The notes beneath the pieces were generated by a model. The model made no database searches. It worked only from the letters and a program-made list of their open reading frames with translations, and was not told the origin of the DNA. DNA of 62,665 bases, taken from positions 1-62,665 of the forward strand of contig JAGXFG010000001.1 in NCBI GenBank assembly GCA_024637395.1, read 5' to 3'. This DNA comes from Burkholderiaceae bacterium (lineage in GTDB: Bacteria; Pseudomonadota; Gammaproteobacteria; Burkholderiales; Burkholderiaceae_E). This document shows, one piece after another, positions 7,849 to 18,821 of the stretch (position 1 is the stretch's first letter; each line of letters opens with the position of its first letter). Made by a program: the position numbers and the translations under genes.

Positions 7849-8712
7849 CTAACCCGCCCAGACCACCAGCCCGCTCCAGGCGGTGGCCAGCACCACCAGC
7901 CCGAAGGCGATCCGGTACCAGGCAAACGCCACGAAATCGTGGGTGGCGACGTAGCGAATCAGCCAGTGGACGCATGCCAGCGCGCTGAAAAACGCGAACA
8001 CGGTGCCAACGCCGAACAGCCAGAGGTCGTCGGCAACGAGCAGCGCGCGATACTTGAACAGGTCGTAGGCGCCGGCTGCGATCAGCGTTGGCATCGCGAG
8101 GAAGAACGAGAATTCGGTCGCGGCCTGGCGCGACAGGCCGAAGATCATCCCGCCGATGATGGTGGCGCCCGAGCGGCTGGTGCCCGGGATCAGCGCGAAA
8201 GCCTGCGCGCAGCCAACCTTGAAGGCGTCGCCGAGCGTCATCTGCTCGACGCTGCGCACCCGCGGCGGCGGCGCCGCGCCGCGGCGGCCGCGTTCGACCC
8301 ACAGGATCACCAGGGCGCCGGCGATGAACGCGATCGCCACCGGCAGCGGACTGAACAGGTACTCCTTGATCCGGCTGGCAAACGCCAGGCCGAGCACCGC
8401 CGCCGGCATGAACGCAACCAGGAGGTTGCGCGCGAAGCGCCACGCCGCCAGTCGCTGCGGGCCAGCGGGGGACAACAGGCCGCGCACGACGGTGCCGATA
8501 CGGGCGCGGAAATACCACATCACGGCGAACATCGCGCCGGTCTGGATCGCCACCGAAAAGAGCTTTTCCTTCTCGCCGGAAAAACCCAGCAGGCTGGCGG
8601 TGATGATCAGGTGGCCGGTGCTCGAGATCGGCAGGAATTCGGTCAGTCCCTCGACCACGCCGAGCACTGCGGCCTTCACGAGCAGCGGCAGGGCCGCGAG
8701 CATTGCGAGCAT
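7849..8712 (-). CDS. uppP: Undecaprenyl-diphosphatase UppP (BacA)
   Basis: This integral membrane phosphatase recycles undecaprenyl pyrophosphate to the monophosphate lipid carrier used for peptidoglycan and O-antigen. The 287-residue protein contains both catalytic motifs, [14 protein letters not shown] (21-34) and PGTSRSG (176-182), amid about eight hydrophobic segments. Length is normal. The start has several in-frame ATGs; the first is used. It lies 14 bp downstream of thiD on the same strand. Confidence 0.97.
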   Translation of the reverse strand: MLAMLAALPLLVKAAVLGVVEGLTEFLPISSTGHLIITASLLGFSGEKEKLFSVAIQTGAMFAVMWYFRARIGTVVRGLLSPAGPQRLAAWRFARNLLVAFMPAAVLGLAFASRIKEYLFSPLPVAIAFIAGALVILWVERGRRGAAPPPRVRSVEQMTLGDAFKVGCAQAFALIPGTSRSGATIIGGMIFGLSRQAATEFSFFLAMPTLIAAGAYDLFKYRALLVADDLWLFGVGTVFAFFSALACVHWLIRYVATHDFVAFAWYRIAFGLVVLATAWSGLVVWAG

Positions 8713-8726
8713 CAGGGCGCTGTCCG

Positions 8727-9617
8727 TCAGGCTTCGTGGGTCGGGGAGGGACCGAAGCCGGCGGTTTCCGCCTCGTCGTCTTCATCATCCCAGAGGGCAT
8801 GGAAGTGGTGCACCGGGCCGTGCCCACTGCCCACCGCCAGTTCGCCGGAGTGACGGATCGCATCGACGAGGTAGGTTCGCGCCGCGCGCACCGCCGTGGC
8901 AACATCGCGGTGCTGCGGAATCAGCGCGGTGATCGCCGCGGCCAGCGTGCAGCCGGTGCCATGGGTGTTGTACGTGGCGATCCGGTGACCCGGCATTTCC
9001 ACCAGGTGCTCGCCGTCGTAAAGCAGGTCGAGTGGATCACCATCCAGATGGCCGCCCTTGAGCAGCACCCAGCGCTCGCCAGCGCCCGAGAGCAGCCGCC
9101 TCAGGTCTTCGGCGGCGCGGATCATTCCCATCCGGTCGGTCGGAGCCGGCCGGCCCAGCAGAACGCCCGCCTCCGGCAGGTTGGGGGTGAGCACAGTCGC
9201 CAGCGGCAGCATGCGCTCGATGAGCGCGGCCACCGCATCAGGGGCCAGCAGGGCGTCACCGCTCTTGGCGATCATCACCGGATCCACCACCAGGACCGGC
9301 AGCGTCCCGTCGGCGCAGCGCGGCGCCAGCGCGTCGGCAACCGCGCACAGCACCGGCGCCGAGGCCAGCATCCCGGTTTTGGCGGCAGCCACCCGTACGT
9401 CGGCGAAGACGGTATCGATCTGCAGCCGCACGAAATCCGGGTCGACCGCTGCGATACCCGTCACCGCCTGGGTGTTCTGGGCGGTGAGTGCGGCCACCGC
9501 CGCCATGCCGTAAGCGCGGAGCGCCGAAAAAGTCTTGAGGTCAGCGAGGATCCCGGCACCGCCCGACGGGTCGAGGCCGGCGATCGTCAGGACATTGGGA
9601 ATGTGGTGAGCAGCCAT
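8727..9617 (-). CDS. thiD: Hydroxymethylpyrimidine/phosphomethylpyrimidine kinase ThiD
   Basis: ThiD phosphorylates HMP to HMP-P and HMP-PP in thiamine synthesis. The 296-residue ribokinase-fold enzyme shows [19 protein letters not shown] (12-30), the central [14 protein letters not shown], and the anion-hole motif HGTGC (219-223) with a catalytic cysteine at 223. The C-terminal 25 residues are acidic and histidine-rich and are not part of the core. It is probably cotranscribed with uppP. Confidence 0.96.
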   Translation of the reverse strand: MAAHHIPNVLTIAGLDPSGGAGILADLKTFSALRAYGMAAVAALTAQNTQAVTGIAAVDPDFVRLQIDTVFADVRVAAAKTGMLASAPVLCAVADALAPRCADGTLPVLVVDPVMIAKSGDALLAPDAVAALIERMLPLATVLTPNLPEAGVLLGRPAPTDRMGMIRAAEDLRRLLSGAGERWVLLKGGHLDGDPLDLLYDGEHLVEMPGHRIATYNTHGTGCTLAAAITALIPQHRDVATAVRAARTYLVDAIRHSGELAVGSGHGPVHHFHALWDDEDDEAETAGFGPSPTHEA

Positions 9618-9643
9618 GCCTGCTATTGAACCACAGGGCCGGC

Positions 9644-10057
9644 TCAGCGGCTGGCTTGCCAGCCCTGCACCCAGGCCCCGGCGAACATCCCGCCGACCGC
9701 CGCCAGCAACGCGAAGTTGCCGCCTCCCAGCCCGGCGATCGCCGGTGCCGGGCAGACCCCGGACAGCCCCCAGCCGATGCCGAAGATCGCCGCCCCGAGC
9801 AAGGTCGGGCGGTTCATCGTCGAAGGGTGGGTGCCGAACGCTTCGCCAAAGAGCGGCCTGGTCATCACGCGCGGCACCAGCGCGTAAACGATCGCGGTGA
9901 CGGCGGCGGCGGCGCCGAGCACCAGCAGCAGCCCGAAGTCCTCAAAGCGCAGGAACTGCAGCACGACCTCGGGGCGCACCATGGTCGCGAGCGAGAGGCC
10001 GTAGCCGAAGACGATTCCGGCCGCCAGCACAGCGAAGAGCGCGCGCGGCTTCATCAT
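9644..10057 (-). CDS. YeeE/YedE-family transporter half, second gene
   Basis: The 137-residue membrane protein has four predicted hydrophobic segments and the family motif GVCPAPAIAGLGGGNF, with a cysteine in the pore-like loop. The family includes the thiosulfate transporter TsuA. Many bacteria carry it as two half-genes, as here: its ATG overlaps the upstream half's stop as ATGA, preceded by GGGAGGAGC. The cargo (thiosulfate or other sulfur species) is inferred from family membership only. The start at 10057 is chosen because the frame continues upstream into the neighbouring gene. Confidence 0.88.
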   Translation of the reverse strand: MMKPRALFAVLAAGIVFGYGLSLATMVRPEVVLQFLRFEDFGLLLVLGAAAAVTAIVYALVPRVMTRPLFGEAFGTHPSTMNRPTLLGAAIFGIGWGLSGVCPAPAIAGLGGGNFALLAAVGGMFAGAWVQGWQASR

Positions 10058-10527
10058 GCTCCTCCCAGGGCGCCGACGACATTGGCGGTGACGATGGCGG
10101 TGGCGAGGAAGATCAGCACCGCCAGGATCGAAGGCATCTGAAACGACGCCATCCCGCAGATGCCGTGGCCGGAAGTGCAGCCATTGGACATCCGCGCCCC
10201 GTAGCCGGCAATGAAGCCGCCGAGCCCCAGTTGCCACCACGGCACGGCGGTCTGGAACAGCGGTCCCTGCCAGGCGCCCCGCCCAAAGGCGTAGAGAGCA
10301 GCGCCGATAATCAGTCCGAGCGCCAGTACCAGCCGCCACCGGCGCGACGCCACGAAGCGCTCCTGCTGAAAATACGAGAGCCGCGAGACGTAGGACCAGG
10401 TCGAGCTGAATACCGTGCTCATCCCGGTAATCAGGCCGCTGAACACGAAGGCGATGCCCACTGCCCCGCCCAGCAACACACCGCCAACCAGGTAATGCTG
10501 CATTCCTGCCGGGAACAACTGCTCCAT
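10054..10527 (-). CDS. YeeE/YedE-family transporter half, first gene
   Basis: The 157-residue membrane protein carries the conserved cysteine motif SNGCTSGHGICGMAS near residue 120, typical of YeeE/YedE sulfur-compound transporters, and about four hydrophobic segments. The ATG at 10527 has an excellent ribosome-binding site (GGAGGAG) 7 bases upstream. Its stop overlaps the next half by 4 bp, so the two products are probably made in equal amounts and assemble. Confidence 0.88.
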   Translation of the reverse strand: MEQLFPAGMQHYLVGGVLLGGAVGIAFVFSGLITGMSTVFSSTWSYVSRLSYFQQERFVASRRWRLVLALGLIIGAALYAFGRGAWQGPLFQTAVPWWQLGLGGFIAGYGARMSNGCTSGHGICGMASFQMPSILAVLIFLATAIVTANVVGALGGA

Positions 10528-10612
10528 CTGCTTCTCCTCCAAAGCGCCGGGAACCGAGGGCCCAATGCCCCAAGCCTACTACCCTAGCGGCCCGCCCCTG
10601 CGACGGCCGTGG

Positions 10613-11674
10613 TCATTGGCCGCGCCGTTGGACAACCGCACCGGCCAGTTGTTCGAGGACCTCGACCGTGACGTCCCAACCGATGCAGGCATCGGTGACG
10701 CTCTGGCCGTAGTGCAAGCCACTGCGCCCGGCAACGATGTCCTGACGCCCGGCGACCAGGTGACTTTCGAGCATGACACCACAGATGCCGCGCCCGCCCT
10801 CGGCAACCTGGCGGGCAACGTCGAGCGCCACGGCGGGCTGGCGCTCGTGGCTCTTGGCGCTGTTGCCGTGGCTGCAGTCGATCAGCAGGCGGGGCGCCAG
10901 TGCCGAGGCGCGCAGCGCGGCCACGCAGCGCGCGACGCTCGCGGCATCGAAATTGGGTCCGCTGTCGGCCCCGCGCAACACCAGGTGAGCGTCGGGATTG
11001 CCGGTGGTGGTTATCACCATCGCCCGGCCTTCGAGCGAGATCGTCGGGAAGCTGTGCGGCTGCGAGGCGACGTGGATCGCGTCGATGGCGGCGCTGACGC
11101 CGCCGTTGGTGGTGTTCTTGAACGCCACCGGCGCGGACAGCGCCGAGGCCATCTGGCGATGCAGGGGGCTCTCGACGGTGCGCGCACCGATCGCTCCCCA
11201 GGTGAGGAGCTCGGCGTAGTACTGGGGCGTGACCAGGTCGAGGATCTCGGAGGCAGCCGGAACCCCCAGCCGGGCGCATTCGATCAGGATCCGGCGGGCA
11301 TGGCGCAGCCCCTCGCCGATGTCACAGCCACCGTCCAGTCCCGGGTCGTAGATCAGGCCCTTCCAGCCCATGCGAGTGCGCGGCTTCTCGAAGTAGACCC
11401 GCATCACCAGCAGCAGGTCGCGCTCCAGACGAGCTGCCACCTCACGCAGGCGCGCCGCGTATTCCAGCGCCGAGTCGGGGTCGTGGATCGAGCAGGGCCC
11501 GACGATCACCAGCAGCCGGTCGTCGTCCCCGCGCAGGATGGCGCGGGTGCGCTCACGCGCCGCGGCGATGAATGCCGTCTCGGCCTCGCCAGCGGGCAGC
11601 TCGCGACGCAACAGGCTGGGCTCGGGCAGCGGTGTGGCCTGCGCGATGTGGATGTCGTGGATGGTAGTAAGCAT
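10613..11674 (-). CDS. aroG: 3-deoxy-7-phosphoheptulonate (DAHP) synthase, class I
   Basis: The enzyme catalyses the first shikimate step, condensing PEP and erythrose 4-phosphate. The 353-residue protein has the family motifs LLVIVGPCSIHDP, RVYFEKPRTRMGWKGLIYDP and LLIDCSHGNSAKSHERQ, matching the E. coli AroF/G/H type. Which amino acid inhibits it cannot be decided by eye, so the symbol is generic. A GC-rich hairpin lies upstream at 11717, ending the previous transcript. Confidence 0.95.
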   Translation of the reverse strand: MLTTIHDIHIAQATPLPEPSLLRRELPAGEAETAFIAAARERTRAILRGDDDRLLVIVGPCSIHDPDSALEYAARLREVAARLERDLLLVMRVYFEKPRTRMGWKGLIYDPGLDGGCDIGEGLRHARRILIECARLGVPAASEILDLVTPQYYAELLTWGAIGARTVESPLHRQMASALSAPVAFKNTTNGGVSAAIDAIHVASQPHSFPTISLEGRAMVITTTGNPDAHLVLRGADSGPNFDAASVARCVAALRASALAPRLLIDCSHGNSAKSHERQPAVALDVARQVAEGGRGICGVMLESHLVAGRQDIVAGRSGLHYGQSVTDACIGWDVTVEVLEQLAGAVVQRRGQ

Positions 11675-11716
11675 GTTTTCCCTCTTCCGCGGGTCCGGAT
11701 GATACCGGAGGACGCG

Positions 11717-11742
11717 AAAAGGCCGCCCGAAGGCGGCCTTTT
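11717..11742 (-). terminator. Strong intrinsic terminator
   Basis: AAAAGGCCGCC, loop CGAA, GGCGGCCTTTT: an 11-bp perfect stem including an A run and a T run, so it can work on either strand. It follows the glycine-zipper gene, which is transcribed leftwards. Confidence 0.85.
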
Positions 11743-11858
11743 CATTACTGTGGCGGAGCTGCGCGCCGTGCCGCTAGGAAGACATCATAGCTTCCTCACG
11801 GCACCGGCGTCGCGCCGGCTCAGGGGCGCTGGGCCGGATCGATCCCGGCACTCCGCCC

Positions 11859-12347
11859 TCAACGGCGCCCGTCGCGGCGTCCGTGGCGGCGATCGTCGCG
11901 GCGATCGTGGCGGCGTTCGTGACGCTCGTAGCGGACATAGCCGCGGCGCGAATCGTACCGGTCGTTGTGGCGGTATCCTTCATAGACGACCCGCGGCGCC
12001 CGGCGATAAATCCGCGGCGGCGGGGCATAGACCACCGACGGACCGTAGCTGACGCCGGGATAAACTCCGACCGTGGCGCCATAGCCGTAACTGGGGCCGT
12101 AACTCTCGCCGTAGCCGTAGCCCGGGCCAGAGTCGTAGTAGCGGCGGTTGGCCGAATCGGCCCCGACCACGGCGCCCAGGAGGCCCCCGACGACGGCACC
12201 GTCGTGGCCGCCCACCGAATGACCGATGACCGCGCCAAAACTGCCGCCGACGATCGCACCCAGCAAGGGGTCGGAGGCCATTGCGGCGCTGCTCACCAGC
12301 ATCGTTCCCGAGAGCGCTACCAGGGCAATAATTTTCTTGGCTTTCAT
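11859..12347 (-). CDS. Exported glycine-zipper protein
   Basis: The 162-residue protein starts with a clear signal peptide (MKAKKIIALVALSGTMLVSS, cleavage probably after AMA) followed by a glycine-zipper membrane segment (GAIVGGSFGAVIGHSVGGHDG and GAVVGGLLGAVVGA). A Tyr/Gly/Pro-rich stretch follows, and the C-terminus is strongly basic with Arg/His/Asp repeats (ERRHDRRDDRR). This layout is common in beta-proteobacterial outer-membrane or surface proteins of unknown function. It is transcribed alone and ends before a strong terminator. Confidence 0.8.
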   Translation of the reverse strand: MKAKKIIALVALSGTMLVSSAAMASDPLLGAIVGGSFGAVIGHSVGGHDGAVVGGLLGAVVGADSANRRYYDSGPGYGYGESYGPSYGYGATVGVYPGVSYGPSVVYAPPPRIYRRAPRVVYEGYRHNDRYDSRRGYVRYERHERRHDRRDDRRHGRRDGRR

Positions 12348-12438
12348 GTCTGACTCCGTTATTGAAACTCTGGTGTCAGATTAACCGCCGCGACTGTCGT
12401 CCACCACAACCAAAGCGCAAGTCTTGTAACCAAACGTA

Positions 12439-14238
12439 TCAGCGGCGCGCCTCGACAGACTGGTCGGCGCTCTTGTGGCGATGATCAGCGCCAGCTCTGG
12501 AGCGCAGGATGGCGCGCAGCGTGAGCCAGCGAAACAGCGCGCTGCGGGGAGGTTCGTGGCCGGTGCGCAGATACTCGATCGGCACCGGGTCGAAAGCGTA
12601 GCGCATCTGGACCTCCCGAGTGCCCGAGCGGCCGGCGAACAGCAGCTCGTCGCCCTTTTCAAGCAGCGTGTCCGGTTCCGGCAGCAGCACGGTCTTGCCC
12701 TCGCGCACCAGCAGCAGCGCCATAACGGCCAGCGGCCGGGCGGGGTCCTCCGGGTCGGTGAGCAAGTCGCTCAGTGCAAACGGCGGGTCGATCCGCGCCG
12801 AGAAAGCCCGGCGAATTCCGGCTCGCTTGGGGTCGCAATTGAACGCCCATAGTTCCGGAACCAGCTCGCCGACGATCGCCTGCAGAGCGGCGGTGGTCTG
12901 CGACGCGACATCCGGTCCCTTGCGACGGATGCGCCGCAGGAATCGGTTGGTCAACGGTGAGGTGAGGATCTGCAGGCATTCATGGACCATCACGTCGGAC
13001 TGCACGAACTTCATCTGCGCTCCCGCGGCGTCGATCAGCAGGCGGTCGGCGACGTTGTTCTGGCGGATCAGCACAAAGAGCCCCGGCTTGCGCCGGCGGG
13101 CCCGATTGGCGAGTGCGAGGTTGACCGCGTCGCTGTCGGTGCCGGCGACGAAACCGACGGCATGGTCGATTCCCGCCTCGTCGAGAGCAAAGCCGGTATC
13201 GTCTTCGGTTACCACCCGCTCGTCATCCTCGCCGGCCGCTGGCACCGCCGCCCCCGGCTCGAGCGCGCGCAGATCGGCCGCGCTGCGCTGGATCGCCTGC
13301 CAGGGCATCTTGGCGGCGTCGAGCTCGCGAGCCAGCGCGTGGCCGAAGCGCCCGTAACCACAGACGATCCAGTGCCCCAGGGGCAGCCTGATGAATTCCG
13401 GACACTCGGTGCCCGGCGCGCCGGTCAGCCACTCCTCGAGCCGCAGCATGGACGGCGCTGTGAGCGCAAGTCCGACGTTGGTCGCGAAGGTCTCGTAGGG
13501 ATTGATCACGACCACGCGCGCGAATGACTCGAGATTGTCGCGGGCCACCTGCGAGACCGTTCGCGCCACCACCCGCAAGCCCGGGCGCAACATCGCGGTG
13601 CTGATCGCGATCGACTGGTTGAGCTCGTCGCCGGCGGCCAGTGCCAGCACGCCGCAGCATTCGGGGGCGTTGAGGCCGGCGTCGATCAGCACCTCCGGCA
13701 GGCGCGCGTCGGCGCGAATCACCAGCGGCGGTCTGGCGTAGTCCTCGATCGCGATTCCGGCGGCGCGCTCGGGGCGCAGTTCGATCACCACCACCCTGAT
13801 ACCCAACGCATCAAGCGCCTTGCACATCGCGCGCCCGCTCTGCCCGTAACCGCAGACGATGTAGAAGGGCTCGGCCAGGCCGTGCACCCGAAACCGCACC
13901 CAGCCGCGGTAGAGCGTTTCGCGGAAAGTCACGTCCTGCGTGAGCGCGAACACCGAACCGATCGTGTACGCCCAGCCGACGACCGAGAGGTAGATCGAGA
14001 TGGTCACCCAGAGGCGCTGCGCGTCATTGAACGGATAGGGGATTTCGCCGAAACCGATGGTCGTCGCGGTGAAGCTGATCACGTAGAAGGCGTGGAAGAT
14101 GTTCATCGTCCACGGATGGCCATCGGGATCGACCCCGGGGATCAGCGCGAGCCCCGCGATCGAGATCGCGTAGACCATGATCAGCGTGATCAGCGGCGCA
14201 CGCAGGCGCCTGAAGATGAGGAAGAGAACGTCGCCCAT
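12439..14238 (-). CDS. Two-TM potassium channel with two TrkA-N (RCK) domains
   Basis: The 599-residue protein has one membrane helix (residues ~12-34), a pore loop with the K+ selectivity filter TTIGFGE (59-65), a second helix (~75-98), then two Rossmann-type TrkA-N domains starting at IVCGYGQSGRAM (~127) and IVCGYGRFGHAL (~290), and a TrkA-C-like end. It probably conducts K+ in the inner membrane, gated by nucleotide or redox ligands. The protein lacks an S4 helix. It follows the small membrane gene at 14270 by 31 bp. Confidence 0.9.
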   Translation of the reverse strand: MGDVLFLIFRRLRAPLITLIMVYAISIAGLALIPGVDPDGHPWTMNIFHAFYVISFTATTIGFGEIPYPFNDAQRLWVTISIYLSVVGWAYTIGSVFALTQDVTFRETLYRGWVRFRVHGLAEPFYIVCGYGQSGRAMCKALDALGIRVVVIELRPERAAGIAIEDYARPPLVIRADARLPEVLIDAGLNAPECCGVLALAAGDELNQSIAISTAMLRPGLRVVARTVSQVARDNLESFARVVVINPYETFATNVGLALTAPSMLRLEEWLTGAPGTECPEFIRLPLGHWIVCGYGRFGHALARELDAAKMPWQAIQRSAADLRALEPGAAVPAAGEDDERVVTEDDTGFALDEAGIDHAVGFVAGTDSDAVNLALANRARRRKPGLFVLIRQNNVADRLLIDAAGAQMKFVQSDVMVHECLQILTSPLTNRFLRRIRRKGPDVASQTTAALQAIVGELVPELWAFNCDPKRAGIRRAFSARIDPPFALSDLLTDPEDPARPLAVMALLLVREGKTVLLPEPDTLLEKGDELLFAGRSGTREVQMRYAFDPVPIEYLRTGHEPPRSALFRWLTLRAILRSRAGADHRHKSADQSVEARR

Positions 14239-14269
14239 GGCTTCTCGGAATCGGCGCTGCCGCGCGCCG

Positions 14270-14641
14270 CTAGCGATTCTGGCGCAGGGTTTCGCCGATC
14301 AGCAGCACCACCGAGACCAGGTTGGCGAGCAGCGCGCCGGCCGAGAGCGAGACGATGGTGCTCATCGTCGTGCCCGTCATCTCCAGCCCGGAGATGTTCA
14401 CGAACCACATCCAGTAGCCGGCCGCCCACAGCAGCTGGAAGGTGGCCACCAGGCTGGTGGCAAGGTGGGTCGCGCCGATGTGGGTCCGGTCGCCGAGCTT
14501 GAGCACCGTGGCAATCAGCGCCGCGAACAGCTCGAAGCGGTGATGCAGCTCGGGCCGGTCAATGTCCCCGATGACGAAACCGAAGTTGAGCGTGCACGCG
14601 AAGATAATGAAAAAGCCGAAGACGATCTTTTCGAGATTCAC
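14270..14641 (-). CDS. Small conserved membrane protein (DUF6394-like)
   Basis: The 123-residue protein has three to four hydrophobic helices and an internal LKLGDRTHIGATHLATSLVA segment. From memory it resembles the DUF6394 family, found next to TrkA-type K+ channels in proteobacteria; I could not verify this. It lies just upstream of the K+ channel on the same strand and may be an accessory subunit, but no function is established. Confidence 0.75.
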   Translation of the reverse strand: MNLEKIVFGFFIIFACTLNFGFVIGDIDRPELHHRFELFAALIATVLKLGDRTHIGATHLATSLVATFQLLWAAGYWMWFVNISGLEMTGTTMSTIVSLSAGALLANLVSVVLLIGETLRQNR

Positions 14642-14750
14642 TGTCCACTCTCCCGATACGATGGCTACGACTCATTGTCGCACTGCCGCGGCGTGCGGTG
14701 GTAGTTCCCTCGTGCGCCCGGCCGGGTCGAGGACAGCCGGGCAGCTGCGG

Positions 14751-17585
<2,835 letters not shown>

Positions 17586-17589
<4 letters not shown>

Positions 17590-18797
17590 CCAACAGAAAG
17601 TGGTGGATCGCCGTCGTCGTAGTCGCTCTCGCGGCGGCGGCATATACCCAGCGCGACCGGATCGCGGGCAGCCTGTCGCGGGCCCCGGAAGCTCCGGCCA
17701 CCGCACCCGCAGTGGCGGGGTCGGCGCCGCCAGCAGCCCCGAAGCTGCAGCTCGCCCCCGCCGAGTTACTGACCATCGAGCCGGGCGAGATTTCCCGCAC
17801 CCTGCCGGTAACCGGGACGCTCAAGCCCGTCAACCAGATTCTGGTCAAGTCCAAGGTCTCGGGTGATATCACGGAAGTGACGGTGCGCGAAGGCATGGCG
17901 GTGCGCGCCGGCCAGGTCGTTGCCCGGGTCGATCAGCTCGACTACCAGCTGCGGGTCAACGAGCGCGCGGCGCAGTTGCGCAACGCCCAGGCCCAGGTGG
18001 AGCAGGCCCGGCGCACGGTCGAGAACAACCGCCAGCTGCTGGCCAAGGGCTTCATCTCGCAGAACGCTTTCGACAACGCCGGTTCGGGGCTCGACGTTGC
18101 CCGGGCCAATGCCGACGCCGCCGCCGCCGGACTTGCCCAGTTGCGCAAGATGCTCTCCGACACCGTGATCGTGGCACCAATCACCGGCACGGTCGCCGAG
18201 CGTTTCGTCCAGCCTGGGGAAAAGCTCTCTCCCGACGGCCGCATCATGACCATCGTCGATCTCTCGCGGATGGAAATCGAGGTCGTCGTTCCCACTACCG
18301 AGATCAGCGCGGTTCGCGTTGGCCAGGAGGTCGAGCTGCGCATCGACGGGGTCGCCGGCAAACAGGCCGCCAAGGTGGCGCGGATCAATCCCGGCACCCA
18401 GGCCGGCACCCGCTCGGTGCCGGTCTATCTGGCTGTTGCCAATCGCGAAGAACGAATCCGTGCCGGTATGTTTGCCCAGGGCACGCTCACCCTTGAGCAC
18501 CGCAGCGGCGTGCTGACCGTTCCGGTGGCCGCCGTTCGTGACGTCAACGGCCGCAAGTTCGTCTACGCCGTGGCCGACGGGAAGATCGTCGAGCACGACG
18601 TCAAGCTTGGCGCCCGGGACGACTCGACCTTGGCCCAGGACGGCAGCCCCGGCGTCATCGAAGTGCTCGAGGGGCTGCACGCCGGCGAGCGGGTCGTGGC
18701 CGTGAACCTCGGCAAGCTCGCCGTCGGCGCCGAGGTCGAAACTTCGGCGCCGCCAGCACCGGCAGCGCCGGTCGCAGCCCCCGCTGCCCGCCCCTAG
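17586..18797 (+). CDS. RND efflux periplasmic adaptor (membrane fusion protein)
   Basis: The 403-residue adaptor has an N-terminal membrane anchor (WWIAVVVVALAAAAYT), a lipoyl-like barrel half (TEVTVREGMAVRAGQVVARVDQLDY), a coiled-coil hairpin (residues ~120-190) and the second barrel half (DTVIVAPITGTVAERFVQPGE). It bridges the inner-membrane pump to a TolC channel. The C-terminal tail is Ala/Pro-rich. It overlaps the TetR stop and is followed 24 bp later by the pump gene. Confidence 0.94.
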
Positions 18798-18821
18798 CCC
18801 CGACCGGGATCATCGCCAGCC

